A stretch of 64,000 nucleotides of DNA. It comes from Chrysogorgia sp. JL179-B06 (Eukaryota > Cnidaria > Anthozoa > Scleralcyonacea > Chrysogorgiidae). Made by a program: the position numbers and the translations under genes. Below the pieces are notes generated by a model. It saw nothing but the letters and a program-made list of their open reading frames with translations. It searched no databases and was not told the DNA's origin. Of the stretch, positions 1 through 11,600 are shown one piece after another. Position 1 is the first letter of the stretch. Each line of letters begins with the position of its first letter. Location of the stretch: assembly GCA_035772405.1 (NCBI GenBank), contig JAYKKM010000351.1, positions 3,912,501 through 3,976,500 on the forward strand. The letters run 5' to 3'.

Positions 1-449
1 CCTGAAAAGTTTGCTCATCTGACGAAAGGAGTTTAATGCGTTTGTTAATTGATGCAGGTAGTTGCCTTGTTATGCTTGGTGGATGGTTAGAGTGCATATT
101 TATGTATAGCGGATCGTCATTGGGCTTCCTATAGGGCCTATAGTTTCCATTGTTAAGGTCGAAAGTTACATCTAAAAAGTTTACTATACGTAAATTTGAT
201 TCGGCGGTGATTTTTAGGTCAAATTGCTCGAAAATTTTGTGGAGATCTTTTCTTGTTTTGTCTGCTAAACGTGCTGATTTACTTTTTATGATAGCCAAAC
301 CGTCATCTCTATATAGGCCGATGCTTTCTTTGCCAAATTTCTTACTTAGGTGGTTTAAAATGAAAAGGCCTACGAGCTCACAAATTTCCGCGCCGTCGAA
401 ACTGCCCATGGTAACGTCGAACAAACTCTTGCTATCTTTTTTTATATGA
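1..449 (-). pseudogene. Penelope-like element reverse transcriptase, C-terminal part (runs off left edge)
   Basis: Read on the minus strand this is one open frame that leaves the window at base 1. It carries the reverse transcriptase active-site motif YRDDGLAIIKS, preceded by SLFDVTMGSFDGAEI and followed by FLDVTFDLNNG and YRPYRKPNDDPLYIN, an arrangement known from Penelope-like elements (RT plus GIY-YIG endonuclease). The N-terminal half of the same RT lies at 6896-7476 on the same strand, and the two halves are separated by the DIRS-like insertion at 450-6891. About one base has been gained in the A-run at the junction, so the copy is probably dead. The GIY-YIG domain would lie beyond the left edge. 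Confidence 0.8.
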
Positions 450-806
450 CAATTTTTAGCACTAAAAATTAGAGTTAATGGACGATACTGGCCGCACTAG
501 TCCTAAGCTTGTGAGCTACTCGTCATCAAAAACCACTTCTTTGTCTACACGACAATATAGTCCTAAACGGGACTACTGTCTAAATAAAGAAAGACTCTAT
601 CATAGACTTTCATTATTGCTTGCCAAACCCGTAGGCTACTGCGCCCAGTATCGTTGTTTATTGTTCAGATACTCTGTGACTGTGTGATTCATTCACAAAT
701 AACAATGGTGCCATAGTAAAACATATTGGCATAAACCTTAGTAAAATTCATACTTCAATATCATTCCGACTTGGATCGCAAGCAGTAAAGACTGAAAAAT
801 TCTAAA

Positions 807-1275
807 ATGCCACGACCTAGCAAAACGCGATCCAGATCACACGTCCGTCTTCAAAATCCACGTACTGTTAACGCACCACAACCGTCAGTTGAAATACCAA
901 GTAATCTCAACGAGCTAAGTATCTCGGAGTTGAAATTCCTCTGTCGTGAAATGAACTTTTCGAGCGCAGGAGGTCGACGAGTGCTCACAATGCGCCTTCA
1001 AAACGAGCGAGAACGCCTCAGTAGCAATTTAACGCAGCACAACGAAGCCAGTTCATCCTCGAGTTCAGCAGCCGTCGCGCCAGCAGTTTCGCGTTCGCGG
1101 GCGACTTTTAGCGACGAACAGGTCGTGCAGATCACTGATATCGTTTCGCAGTCGATCGCGTCGTTTTTCGAGGACCAACCAGCAAGAACTACTGACCAAA
1201 CCGCCCAACAGTCGAATTCTACGCCTACGGCTACGATCCGTACTGAGCACGCGACCAATCCACCGCCTCCAACAC
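807..1275 (+). pseudogene. DIRS-like gag, N-terminal part with SAP-like motif
   Basis: The frame opens with ATG at 807 and encodes a basic start (MPRPSKTRSRSH). Around residues 30-65 follows a SAP-like helix-loop-helix segment (LNELSISELKFLCREM...GGRRVLTMRLQ), a DNA/RNA-binding fold also met in retroelement gag proteins. A serine-rich linker comes next. The frame is cut at 1275 by a foldback insertion and resumes near 3097. The SAP assignment is by pattern only. Confidence 0.55.
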
Positions 1276-3095
1276 GGGTAAGGATAAAACGCGGATGCGG
1301 ATGACGGATGGCGGATACGGATGGCGGATGAGAAAAGGCGGATAGAGGATAAAACGCGGATGGGAAAAGGCGGATAGAGGATAAAACGCGGATGAGAAAA
1401 GGCGGATAGAGGATAAAATGCGGATGAGAAAAGGAAAGTAGGTCTGTGTCTAGAAATAGTCTCTCGCAGACTCTCCACTGCGCGGGCGAAAGATTTAGGC
1501 GGCTTATTGTATATTTAGGAGGCTTATTTTACAGACCAACAACACAAGTGTGCGAAAAAACTGTCATGAGTTGTGTATATTTAATCGGTATAGAGCATTA
1601 GGCCAAAAAAAAAGTCTTCTGTTTCTGGTTAACTTCAAATTTGACGTGGTGACGTGCTTCTTTTTCTAAATATTCCTATAAACCTTCATGGTACAGAAAT
1701 GGTGACTACTCAAAATGTCCAGACTTTGAAACATGCAATCGGAACTACAATAGAATGATAAATAGAACGATGGACGAAAATAGAATGATAGAATCGGAAC
1801 TATAATAGAATGATAAATAGAACGATGGACGAAAATAGAATGATAGAATCGGAACTAAATAGAATGATAAATAGAACGATGGACGAAAATAGAATGATAG
1901 AATGGGAACTACAATAGAATGATAAATAGAACGATGGACGAAAATAGAATGATAGAATCGGAACTAAATAGAATGAAATATCCAAAGAAAAATATAAAAA
2001 GTATATTTTACAAAAACCATAAAATTATATAAATGCGCAATATCAAACGCGCGCGCTGACAGAAACAGAAATTTTTTAGTTATTCTGTAATATTTAATTA
2101 AAATTCTTCATACACGGTGGCCTTTCGAGCGTATAAGATCGGATATATTTTGCAAATGAGACAGACGTAAAATATATACATTATACTATTTACAACCATG
2201 GATTATCTAATGATATTCAAATTAGACGCGCGTAAAAACGTCTCTTGACTGATGCGTTAAAACTAAAAAAATTGTTAAAATCTCTTATTGCATCTGACAA
2301 TTCGTTCCAGGACTATGCTAGTATGCTGCTCTATATGAACATACCGTGCAGCTGGTCACAAAGTGCTCGGAAAAGAACAACGTGCAGCTGGTCACAAAGT
2401 GCTGTCCGCGTATAGAATTAGTTTGAGTCCGAATATATCTAACCAGAGATAACAACTGGTTGCCCTTTTTGTGACATTTTTATAATACATATCTCAATAA
2501 CACTTTTCCCACGAAGAGTTACAACTCAACAATAATATTTCTCCGGCCACGGCTGTTGTGTTGTCGTTTCCTATGTTTTCCCTGACAAGCTGTAATATAC
2601 CGACTCTCTGACAGTTTATTTACGACACGCTGAGCGTACCTGAATCAAGTTACTCGTGGTGAAGCTTCAATCTTAATTTACTTCAGATTTTAATTTTTTT
2701 GCAGATTTTCCTGCTTATAGAATGACGCCTGGAATATAATTGATATCTGTATAAACTCATGCGCTCGGAAACAACAACAATTACATTAGCGCTGTTTGAA
2801 TAATATCATAGTCTTTCGCCCGCAGTGGAGAGTCTGCGAGAGACCATTAATTCTAAATTTCTACACACAGACCTACTTTCCTTTTCTCATCCGCGTTTTA
2901 TCCTCTATCCGCCTTTTATCCTCTATCCGCCTTTTCTCATCCGCGTTTTATCCTCTATCCGCCTTTTCCCATCCGCGTTTTATCCTCTATCCGCCTTTTC
3001 CCATCCGCGTTTTATCCTCTATCCGCCTTTTCTCATCCGCCATTCGCCATCCGTATCCGCCATCCGTCATCCGCATCCGCGTTTTATCCTTACCC
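1276..3095. repeat. 1.8-kb foldback element with minisatellite-like terminal inverted repeats
   Basis: The left end (GGGTAAGGATAAAACGCGG at 1276) and the right end (CCGCGTTTTATCCTTACCC, ending 3095) are inverted copies. The arms contain head-to-tail ~28-bp units (GCGGATGAGAAAAGGCGGAT and variants) at 1300-1437 and, inverted, at 2880-3075. The symmetry continues inward through a block around 1437-1495 and 2812-2865. No transposase-like frame was seen, so this is a non-autonomous foldback inserted in the DIRS gag. A clear target duplication was not found. Confidence 0.75.
1745..1985. repeat. Tandem ~54-bp repeat inside the foldback
   Basis: About four and a half units that begin GGAACTA(CA)ATAGAATGATA and include GAACGATGGACGAAAATAGA are arranged head to tail with few differences. 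The rest of the foldback loop (1986-2810) is AT-rich and holds no coding signal I can support. Confidence 0.8.
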
Positions 3096-3096
3096 C

Positions 3097-3736
3097 TAGA
3101 TTATTGCCCAAAAACGTAAATAAGTCAAGCATTGGCTCTGATTACCCCGACAACGTGGGATTAACTATTTCCTCCACGGGAATCTCATTAACGCCTCGTA
3201 AACCGCAGGTTATTACAAAAATTGAAGAGTGGACAACCGCTTTCAACACGTACACTCTTATCGTTATCCAAAAATTTCCCAACCGTTCGTCCGAAATGCT
3301 TCAGTACATGGAAACTATCCGTCATGCGGCAAAAACGCATGGAGGACTAGGTTGGTGTATTTACGATCATAAATTTCGCTACAAAGCAGCCGCGTGTCGG
3401 ACAATGTCGTGGGCCAACATTGACATGCAGTTGTGGCTACGTATTTTTACGGCTAGTTCTACGCAGTTGCGTGAGGACTATTCCCTTTTTTCCAATAAAC
3501 CCTCATTCAGAGCTGGGGCAGCGAGGGACGGAATCTGCCACAGCTACAACAGGGGTAGGCCATGCCCTCTTGAACCAAACTGCCCTTACGTTCACCGATG
3601 CAACAGATTTGGCTGTTGGGAAAACCATCCTGGGTACCAATGTCCAAAATCCCGTAATGAAAACGATCAAAACGAAGTCCAACCCTCCAGTTCTGACCGC
3701 AGCTCCAAGAAAGACAATAGAAAATGGAACTCATAG
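3097..3736 (+). pseudogene. DIRS-like gag, C-terminal part with CCCH zinc finger
   Basis: After the foldback the frame resumes and carries WTTAFNTYTLIV...FRYKAAA, then a CCCH-type finger: C-x8-C-x5-C-x3-H within GICHSYNRGRPC and PNCPYVHRC, followed by CNRFGCWENHPGYQCPK. A CCCH finger at the gag end is common in DIRS-like elements of aquatic animals. The frame ends at 3736. The downstream RT frame is offset and overlaps it, so the two are probably separate ORFs of one transcript. Confidence 0.6.
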
Positions 3737-4784
3737 TTATTATTCTAGTCTTAATAGTAACAGTAATTTGATACCTTTAGATAATACTATAGTTACGCCA
3801 ATTCGCGTCGACGCGCTTGAAGATGCTCTTTGTGGGCATCCTGACACATCATTCGTTTTGAAACTTTGTACAGACTTGCGTTTGGGCGCGCGCCTAGGTT
3901 ACGATGGTCCTCGCATGCCTAAATTTTCTAAAAACCTCAAGTCCGCCACTGACAATCCAACCATTGTTTCGAGCAACTTAGCTAAGGAAGTTTCCCTCGG
4001 ACACACAGCCGGTCCTTTCACCAATCCTCCATTTGCTAACTTACAAGTTTCGCCAATCGGTATTGTACCCAAAAAGCATTCAGATAAATTTCGAACCATT
4101 TTCCACCTTTCGTTTCCAAAAACGGGTGAATCAATTAATTATTTTATTGAGAAAGACGATTTTTCGTTGCAGTATATCAAATCGATGACGCCATTGCGGC
4201 TTTGATCCGATTAGGCAAAAGACACTTATCTTGCCAAGACTGACATAGAGTCTGCTTTTCGTCAATTTCCTGTTCATCCTGACGACTGGGAATTATTAGG
4301 CATGCACTGGAATAAATCCTATTATTTCGATAAAGTGTTGCCCTTTGGTTTGCGAAGTGCGCCATATATTTTTAACCAACTTTCTGACGCGCTTGAGTGG
4401 ATTTTAATTAACAAATGTTTTATCAGTTATGTTGGGCATATCTTAGACGATTTTCTGATAATGGAACCACCAGATATGACCGAGCCACTTTCTCATGCAT
4501 GTCAAACAAGTCTTTCTAGCATGCTGTTAACACTTACTACGTTAGGCGTTCCTATTGCCGATCACAAAACGGAGGGCCCAAGCCAAATTATCGAATTCTT
4601 AGGCATTGTTCTTGATTCACACGAAATGGAAGCTCGTCTTCCCGACGATAAACTTAGTCGTCTACACACCGATTTAGAATTTTGGCACACTAAAAAGTTC
4701 ACAACACTCAAGGAGCTCCAATCACTGATAGGTACTTTAAACTTTGCCTGCAAAGTAATTGCCCCCGGTCGGGCATTTCTATAG
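3737..4784 (+). pseudogene. DIRS-like reverse transcriptase, frameshifted
   Basis: The first part reads GIVPKKHSDKFRTIFHLSFP (RT fingers). A small frameshift near 4180-4240 breaks the frame. It resumes with LAKTDIESAFRQFPVHPDDW (motif A), KVLPFGLRSAPYIFNQL (motif B) and YVGHILDDFLIM (motif C, xLDD). FLGIVLDSHEMEARLP and LQSLIGTLNFACKVI complete the palm and thumb. A stop follows GRAFL at about 4782, although RNase H continues directly after it. At least two lesions make the copy non-functional. Confidence 0.8.
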
Positions 4785-5390
4785 CGCATAATACATCTTA
4801 CACGGGGGGTTACAAAGCCACACCATCACATTCGATTGACAAATGGTTTTCACGAAGACCTGAAAATGTGGCAAACATTTATTAAGGACTGGAATGGCAC
4901 AAGTTTCTTTTTAAATCCTTTTTGGGAGAATTCTACAACACTTTCCCTGTACACAGATGCCTCTGGTACCCTTGGTTTCGGGGGGATCTTTAAAAATCAG
5001 TGGTTCCAAGGCAAATGGTTACCCCATCAAACTCTTGACACTAAGAACATCAGCATTGATTGGCAAGAACTCTATGCCATCGTAGCGGCTTCCTACATAT
5101 GGGGACATTTGTGGGCTCAGAAACGCCTGATCTTTTATTGCGATAACCAGGCCGTAGTTTCCATCATTAATTCGAAACGTTCAAAATGCCCACGTATGAT
5201 GGATTTGGTGCGGGCTTTAACCCTTCAAACACTAAAGTATAATTTTTACTTCAAATCCCTGCATGTTCCAGGTCATTATAATGACATTGCTGATTCTATC
5301 TCCCGTTTTCAGCTAACCATATTTCGACGCCTAGCACCTCATGCAGATCTTCATCCACAACTTCTGCCAGAGGAACTCTCTCGTCTTTAG
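4785..5390 (+). pseudogene. DIRS-like RNase H domain
   Basis: This is the continuation of the RT polyprotein. RNase H motifs are visible in order: LYTDASGTLGFGGIF (first Asp), DWQELYAIVAA (Glu), IFYCDNQAVVSII (second Asp) and HVPGHYNDIADSISR (His and final Asp), so all four acidic active-site positions are present. The frame ends in a stop at 5390 and the downstream recombinase frame overlaps its end. Confidence 0.8.
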
Positions 5391-6352
5391 ACGCTGATTT
5401 ACGTCGTTATCAAATTGCCTCGTTAGCCCAAGGTACAACTAAAACTTATAGCAGCGGCGAAAAACAGTTTATGAATTTTTACTACCAATTCCATTTATAC
5501 AAGCATGTCCCTCTTCTGCCTACTACCGAAACCGTTCTTATTTATTTTGCTGTTTTTCTGGCAAAGACTTTAACTCCTGACACCATAAAAGTGTATCTTG
5601 CCGCAGTTCGCCATATGCATTTGGCTAATGGCTACGACCTTCCTATCACCAAATTTCAACGTCTGAACTATATTTTACGAGGCATAAAGCGAGTTAAAGG
5701 TGTTTCAACAAGGACGCGTTTACCTATAACATTAGAACACCTCAAACGTTTTCACCGTTTATTGCATTCACGCAAAGTACCAACGCACGATGAAACAATG
5801 TTTTGGGCCGCTATTTCTTTAGCATTTTTTGGTTTTCTGAGGATTGGTGAAATGACTTGCTCCGGTCCTTTCAATTCCTCCATCCACCTTAGCCGATCAG
5901 ATGTAAGCTTTCACAGTGACCAACACAATAAAGCTGGTTTTTTGCAACTTAAAATTAAAGCTTCAAAGACCGATCCGTTTCGATCGTCAGTTACAATAAC
6001 CATTGGCAGCAATTCGAGTATTTATTGTCCAGTGCGGGCTCTTCAAACCTACCTTTCTCAAACGTCATCAAACCATGCGGGACCATTGTTCTGTTACTCA
6101 AACGGTGTTCCTTTATCACGTAGTCAATTTACTAAGGAACTGCGCACCCTATTGGTTCAAGGTGGCTACAACACTGCACATTATGCTGGCCACAGCTTTA
6201 GAATTGGAGCGGCTACAACAGCCGCTTCACAGAGTTTGCCTCACTGGCTCATTCAAACACTAGGAAGATGGTCATCTGACTGTTATCTCAGATACATTCG
6301 TTCACCAGTGAATGTTCTTGCAAACGTTTCAAAACGATTGATAGGGGAATAA
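5391..6352 (+). CDS. DIRS-like tyrosine recombinase
   Basis: A frame of at least 293 residues (ATG at 5471, open from before 5391) encodes a phage-integrase-type recombinase. The N-terminal core-binding half (ASLAQGTTKTYSSGEKQF, VYLAAVRHMHLANGY) precedes a catalytic half with the first Arg in FFGFLRIGEMT, an H-x-x-R box in YAGHSFRIGAATTAA, and the terminal nucleophile in LGRWSSDCYLRYI. The R..HxxR..Y catalytic set is therefore complete and this is the best preserved gene of the element. Its likely role is to insert circular DNA copies. ATG 5471 is only the first Met in frame; the true start may be upstream in overlap with RNase H. Confidence 0.82.
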
Positions 6353-6891
6353 GACTTAGTTTTCGGTCTATGGGGATCACACACATTGTATATGTGTGAT
6401 TGTGGAGGCAATTGCTCTAGTATGAGGTCGCAATTTTACCATAGACCTCACGTTTTCTTTACGGAATTTGGCATTCTGGCCTAGAGCCAATTTTACTTAA
6501 AAAATCGCTCTGATTTCTGCATACGAGTATATGTCCTGAGCCCGATCAAGGGTCCAACTCGGAGTATATGTCCTTCAAGGCAGACTAGGATCCAACTCCG
6601 TTGAGTATATGTTCTAGTCGCCTTTCAGGATCCAGCTCAAATCCGCGCGGTGAAAGTATATGTCTTGAGCAGATTAGGACCCAGCTAAATCAGCATTTGT
6701 CCTAATCGCCTTTCCTCAAGATCCAGCTTTCAATTACGAGTATCTGCCCTTGGAACCGCTCAGGACCCAGCTCATCGCAGACAAACAAAAATATATAGAG
6801 CAGTTGCCCCACACTTCCATAACCCCACAAAAACATTGCCTTGTTTACTGTGTATTAATCTTAGCATTATTAGTAGTTGAGGACATTAACC
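6353..6891 (+). repeat. 3' non-coding region of the DIRS-like element with degenerate repeats
   Basis: No gene. Between about 6520 and 6775 a degenerate 45-60-bp unit recurs about five times, combining GAGTATATGTCCT-like and AGGATCCAACTC-like blocks. The region probably forms the 3' terminus, but the split or inverted terminal repeats expected for this order could not be resolved by eye. Confidence 0.5.
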
Positions 6892-6895
6892 ATGA

Positions 6896-7476
6896 AATTC
6901 CGCTATTGAAAAGGAGAGATTTTCTAGCGTGTTTTATTATTGAAATGTTGTTTTGAGGTATAGTAGCCAAATTTGAAGCCCAGGACAGAGCTTGGTCCAA
7001 TAGTTTTTCAGAAATAGATGGATAGAAATCGACAATGTCAATGAAATGAAACTGTGTCTGTCCTTATCTTTTATATTGCCAAACCACTCAATAACTTGTT
7101 TTGTATTTCTCCATTGATTTAAATTCAGTTTTTGTCTCAAATTAGAATTAATTTTGTCCAAAATAGCTTTGCTTAGTTTTCCGGATTCGCTTTTGGCGGG
7201 GTTAATTAATCGACATTTTGGGTTGTTTTCGAAATTTTCTTTGTGGTCTTTTAAAGATATAAATGCTTCGCGTTTTTTCATTTTTTCAATTCTGTCGCCG
7301 ATTCCTAAATTGTTCGAAATGTCTTTTAGTTCTGAGTCAATTTCATCTATAGAGTCCTCGGATCCATGCTTATATGTTTTTGTGATGTTGTCATGTAAGA
7401 GATTGTTGTATATGTCGGGCGGGGTTTCATAAATATTCCGAGTTTTGTCTGCAAAAATGAAAATGTTGGGAGGCAT
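6896..7476 (-). pseudogene. Penelope-like element RT, N-terminal part
   Basis: Minus-strand frame PNIFIFADKTRNIYETPPD...FISLKDHKENFENNPKCRLIN..GKLSKAILDKIN..NQWRNTKQVIEWF, the conserved N-terminal and fingers region of Penelope-like RTs. A frameshift near 7040 moves the motif A segment (FIDIVDFYPSISEKLL) to another frame, which continues through HARKSLLFN up to the DIRS junction at 6895. The C-terminal half is at 1-449. Confidence 0.8.
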
Positions 7477-7514
7477 CGTAGGGTCGCGGGTTCGATTCAG
7501 CTATAGCTGTATAA

Positions 7515-7814
7515 ATAATATGGCCAGCGTTATAAAGCGGCACAACAGCAAACTCCTCAAACCCAACAATGCACCAACGAACAAAGATTGAAACTGCAGA
7601 AAAAAATATGAATGCACACTCATGCATGTAGAAAAAATAATCCGGTCAACAAGCCACGGTCACCAAAGTAGCTAACCGGCAAAGAAACGACAATATATAC
7701 ATCGGAATAACGGAGAACGATTTAAAAACCAGATTTAATAACCACAAACAATCATTAAAGTACAAAAAAACATTCAACAAAAATAGCACTTTCGAACAGT
7801 ATATAGACTAGTGA
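7515..7814 (+). pseudogene. Penelope-like GIY-YIG endonuclease fragment, opposite strand
   Basis: On the plus strand the segment reads NMASVIKRHNSKLLKPNN and then NIYIGITENDLKTRFNNHKQ, the linker and GIY-YIG endonuclease of a Penelope-like element, with stops and frame changes between them. It is head to head with the minus-strand RT piece at 6896-7476, so it comes from a second copy or an inverted rearrangement. A tRNA B-box-like GGGTTCGATTC lies just upstream (about 7488-7498). Confidence 0.65.
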
Positions 7815-7990
7815 AGTCATACACAGTAAAAAATGGCGTACATTTTGTATATACAGCACACGAAGTTTTCATTTACAAATAACCACTTGCGGCGTAGTAA
7901 AACAATTATAGGTACCGCGACGCTAGTGACATTTACACTTGCTAATGAAATTATAATTGTGGTCGTAGCTATACACGATGTAAAAACAGC

Positions 7991-8001
7991 TTTATTTTAT
8001 T
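7991..8001 (-). terminator. Candidate polyadenylation signal of the RNF213 homologue
   Basis: On the minus strand two overlapping AATAAA hexamers lie about 455-460 bases after the stop codon at 8453. An ATTAAA variant is closer (8331-8336). Neither can be proved without transcripts. The 7815-8452 stretch otherwise shows no gene and is taken as 3' untranslated and flanking DNA. Confidence 0.3.
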
Positions 8002-8452
8002 TTGATATTTAAAATTTATATATATATAAATTAAAGGTTGTACCGAATTTCCTACCAAAAATTCAGAGCCCCTCCTGTGCTAGCGATCCACAGCTGACAC
8101 TTTTCTCAGCTTGCAAATGCGCTTGTCATCTATCATAACATACTACGAAACAATTCGAATTAAATGTTAAAGAGAGAAAAAAACTACGAAATTAAATTCG
8201 CCTGGTCGAATATAACGTTATTATGGAAACTCTAGAAAGCTGCGCTTTGCTAAATTGTTGGAAAACAGAAATATTTTTAATCAGCAGATTTTAATCTCAG
8301 CACATGTAGTTGTTAACTTTTATAAATTTTTTTAATAGCAAATTCACTCGTATTTATGTAATAATATGGAGATAATATCATAAAGCTTCAAAACTTCTGG
8401 TAATCAAATGTTAACTATAACATTCTATTTAGTGATAAAAAGAAAACTATGG

Positions 8453-8609
8453 CTACATTCTCCCGTGGTAGTCTTCGCTTTTCTGACAAGCAACCTTCCA
8501 TGTTTCAACAGCGTGTTCAAGAAGTATGTCTTGTGAAAGGTATTGACTCAGTTCGTCAAATTCATTGCTATCTTTCGTTTGCAGTATAACGTCAAGATAT
8601 TCGGATAGG
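8453..8609 (-). CDS. rnf213: RNF213-like terminal exon and stop
   Basis: 157 bp with an ATATAG acceptor. Encodes LSEYLDVILQTKDSNEFDEL, ILLEHAVETWKVACQK and ends ..YHGRM before TAG (8453-8455). The family C-terminus shows the same YM/VxQTKxS..(I/L)LL..V..WK pattern. Confidence 0.92.
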
Positions 8610-11600
8610 CTATATAAAATAAGATTGAGCATTAAAAATAGATTGTTAACGCACAAAGAGATTAAAGAAAAACATATTCCAACGTTTTGTTCACAACATC
8701 AGAATGTGACTACAGTGAAAAAGTGATTACAGTGAAAAGGTTCTAGAAATATACACAGGACAGCAGTATTTTGTACAATGGGGGACGTTCACACTAGCGA
8801 GTTAAATCGATCTCGAATCGATCTAAATTATTTGCTCCGGTAGTATGAACGACAATTAAAAATGCAAGTGATGATATCCGACAATGTGCTGTTCAAATTT
8901 TGTAAAACATTTTTGATTTTGGCGCATGAAAGAATCCATGAAACAAGTGTTACTTGGTATTTTGTTAAAACAGTATAATACTTAAAGTGGCTCGAAACAT
9001 TTTTAATTTAAGTGTATGGCATGCAGGTCGATACTTTACGATTTTGTAGCTTCACGCGGCAGGTACTGGGTTGTGCGGATAGATTGTTATTTGTATTGCT
9101 TGTAAATTATGTTAATTTCGGCGTAACAATTATCTCTTTAAGATGGCCTATTATGGTTAAAATGCCATTTTTTAGGAACATTAATACTGAAATATGCCTA
9201 TGTTTATCAAACAATTATTGGATGAAGCTGAGCATGATATCAAGGATTATCTAGACCGAGATCAATGTTATCAGCGGAAGCCTAAGGATGAGGCAATGAC
9301 TGACAGAGATCTGGATAATTCTTGATGTGTAAGCCGAATCCAATAATTGTTTTATTATACAATTATAAATCTAGAAGCCTTTAAATAAGCCAGGCACAGA
9401 AAATTACGTCACAATTGTCTGTAGGATTTTTAGCCAATCACAATAGAAATTATATGAGTATTGTATAATAATAATAAATATTACTACGTTTTGCCACGTC
9501 GAATCAGCAATTCCGCGCACGCAGCACGGATGTCGCAAGATGGCGTCAGAACATTTGTATGTTCTTATTGGCTAGATTTCTTGCGCTCACAAATGTCCAC
9601 GTGAGTTTGTAATGCATGCATGCATGCATTTGCTGAACATTTATATTAAATGCAAGAAAAGCTACATCAATGGCAAGAACAATTTCATTGATTTAAGAAT
9701 TTGTTTCTCGTCAACGGACCATATTTATTTTTGATCTAATGTAAAAGTTGTTTGAAACAAGTCGCTTCTTGAAATAAGATTATTTTGTGGATAAGAAATA
9801 AATCAAGGTAATTATCCTGCACAAGGGATTTTTTCTCGATTTAAGAATTAAAACAAGCAGTTCTTCCCTTAAAACTAGGTTCGCAGAATTTTCAGTGCAA
9901 TAATAACATAATCATCCATCGTGTTGCAACAAGAAACCCATATTTTACAATAATACATTGCTTTGTTGTTGTTTATGGTTTAACTCTTTCCAGTCCGGCC
10001 CAGTCAAAAGGGGTCATAGAAGACCCCGAAGTCGTCAATCGAAAAACACGGCACACGGTAACGCAAGATTAAAAATTGAAATTCGACAAGCGCCAGACAC
10101 ACGAGATCCACTCACACGCCAAGTTTGATTTGATTTCATAAACAACTCTGCGATTGGTGGCATTTTGAGTTTTCAAGGTGTTACGCGGGCGTGCAAGATG
10201 GCCTTTTCTAGAAACATTTTAATTTTTCAACCTGATTTATGATAATTAATGCTAATTTATATTAAAATTCAAAAGCATTGGAAACAGCCGGTTTATTGGG
10301 CTTTCAGAAAAGGTATAGGTTTCGCAACAGTTATGAATATTTCCCGAGATATCAATAGAACAAAGAGGTAGTTCAATTTTGGATGTTTTTCAGCCGGACA
10401 GGAAAGAGTTAATTTGATTTACAAGTTCATTTCTCTTATCATACTTACGTCCAATGCAGTTGTTCATCCGAAACATGTTTGAGGTAGAGCAAGATGACTT
10501 CCAATAACTCTCGAACAAATAAATCGACGTTTAATCTATGCAACCCCTTGCTTAACTCAAACGTCTGTCTTTTGCTAAGTTGTTTCTTGACTTTTTCGGA
10601 AATGTCGTCAAATGGGTCCTGTTAAAAAATGGCCAATGTGTTACACAACATCAGATGCTGCTGTTGTATTATAATTTATTACAATAAGACATGCATATAG
10701 AACGAGGTATGTTACCACCAGGAATGAGGTGTGTTACACTAAAGCAACCAGTTTTCAGTTGCTTCCCAGCTAGTCTTTATAATTTTTAATCTCAGCATTA
10801 ATATACCTGTTTATTTCTCATCAATATCCTTGCTCTTTCGAGAGACAATAGACGCCATAGCGAAATTACGTGACAAAGTTGGCAAGCTTGCCGAGCCTAA
10901 AATAGAAAGGTAAAATAATTAAACTACCACAAAGTCTATAAGCATTCAGATGGGGGTTTGTTCTGACCTTTGAACTTTTTAGGCCATCTTTATCCTCCAT
11001 TTTCAAAGCTGTATGTAAGTATTCTCGAATCAACATGGTAGGCTGACCACCAGCTGAAGATAAAAAGCCAATGGCAATCTGAAGAGACTTGAGCATATCA
11101 CAGATGTCCGTGAGTTGGTTGACTTCATCGATAATTTGATCCTGAACAGCACGGCTTAACTCGACCTTAAGAAAACAAAACCACAACGTTATTTTCTATG
11201 GTTTCACTTACGCCTTTGATTTTTGATGAACATAACGAAGCGTTACTGGTAATACTGTTGCGGTTTCTATTACTGTGTTATGTATAGCTGTTGAATTGCT
11301 AACAATGACCGTTATCATTAAATTTATTTATATTGTTACTGTTGATGTTATTGTTGCTCCTACTGCGATTTTTACCATTACTACTGCTACTGCTACTGCT
11401 ACTACTACTTCTACTTCTGCTACTAGTGTTTCTGATACTGCTACACAACTGCTACTGTCAAAGCTACTGCTTCTACTTCCGCTGGTGCTACTGATCTATT
11501 ACTATTTCTGCCACCGGTGCTGCCAGTACTGTAGGTGCTGTTCGTTGCTGCGGCTGCTGTTGCTACGGTTGCTACTATTGCTACTACAACTACAACTACT

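Larger units (their letters stand above)
450..6891 (+). mobile_element. DIRS/Ngaro-like tyrosine-recombinase retrotransposon
   Basis: The plus strand reads, in order, a gag-like protein, reverse transcriptase, RNase H and a tyrosine recombinase (YR), the set that defines DIRS-order retrotransposons. I saw no methyltransferase domain between RNase H and YR, which fits Ngaro-type better than DIRS1-type, but this is not decisive. Boundaries are placed where the interrupted Penelope frame resumes: ATGA occurs at 446-449 and again at 6892-6895. Elements of this order integrate by recombinase and usually make no target duplication, so ATGA may be microhomology. A 1.8-kb foldback (1276-3095) sits inside gag. 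Frameshifts and stops in the RT region show the copy is defective. Confidence 0.8.

Noticed and set aside
998..1478. Minus-strand frames overlapping the DIRS gag
   Set aside because: Shadows of gag and of the 28-bp repeat; no family pattern.
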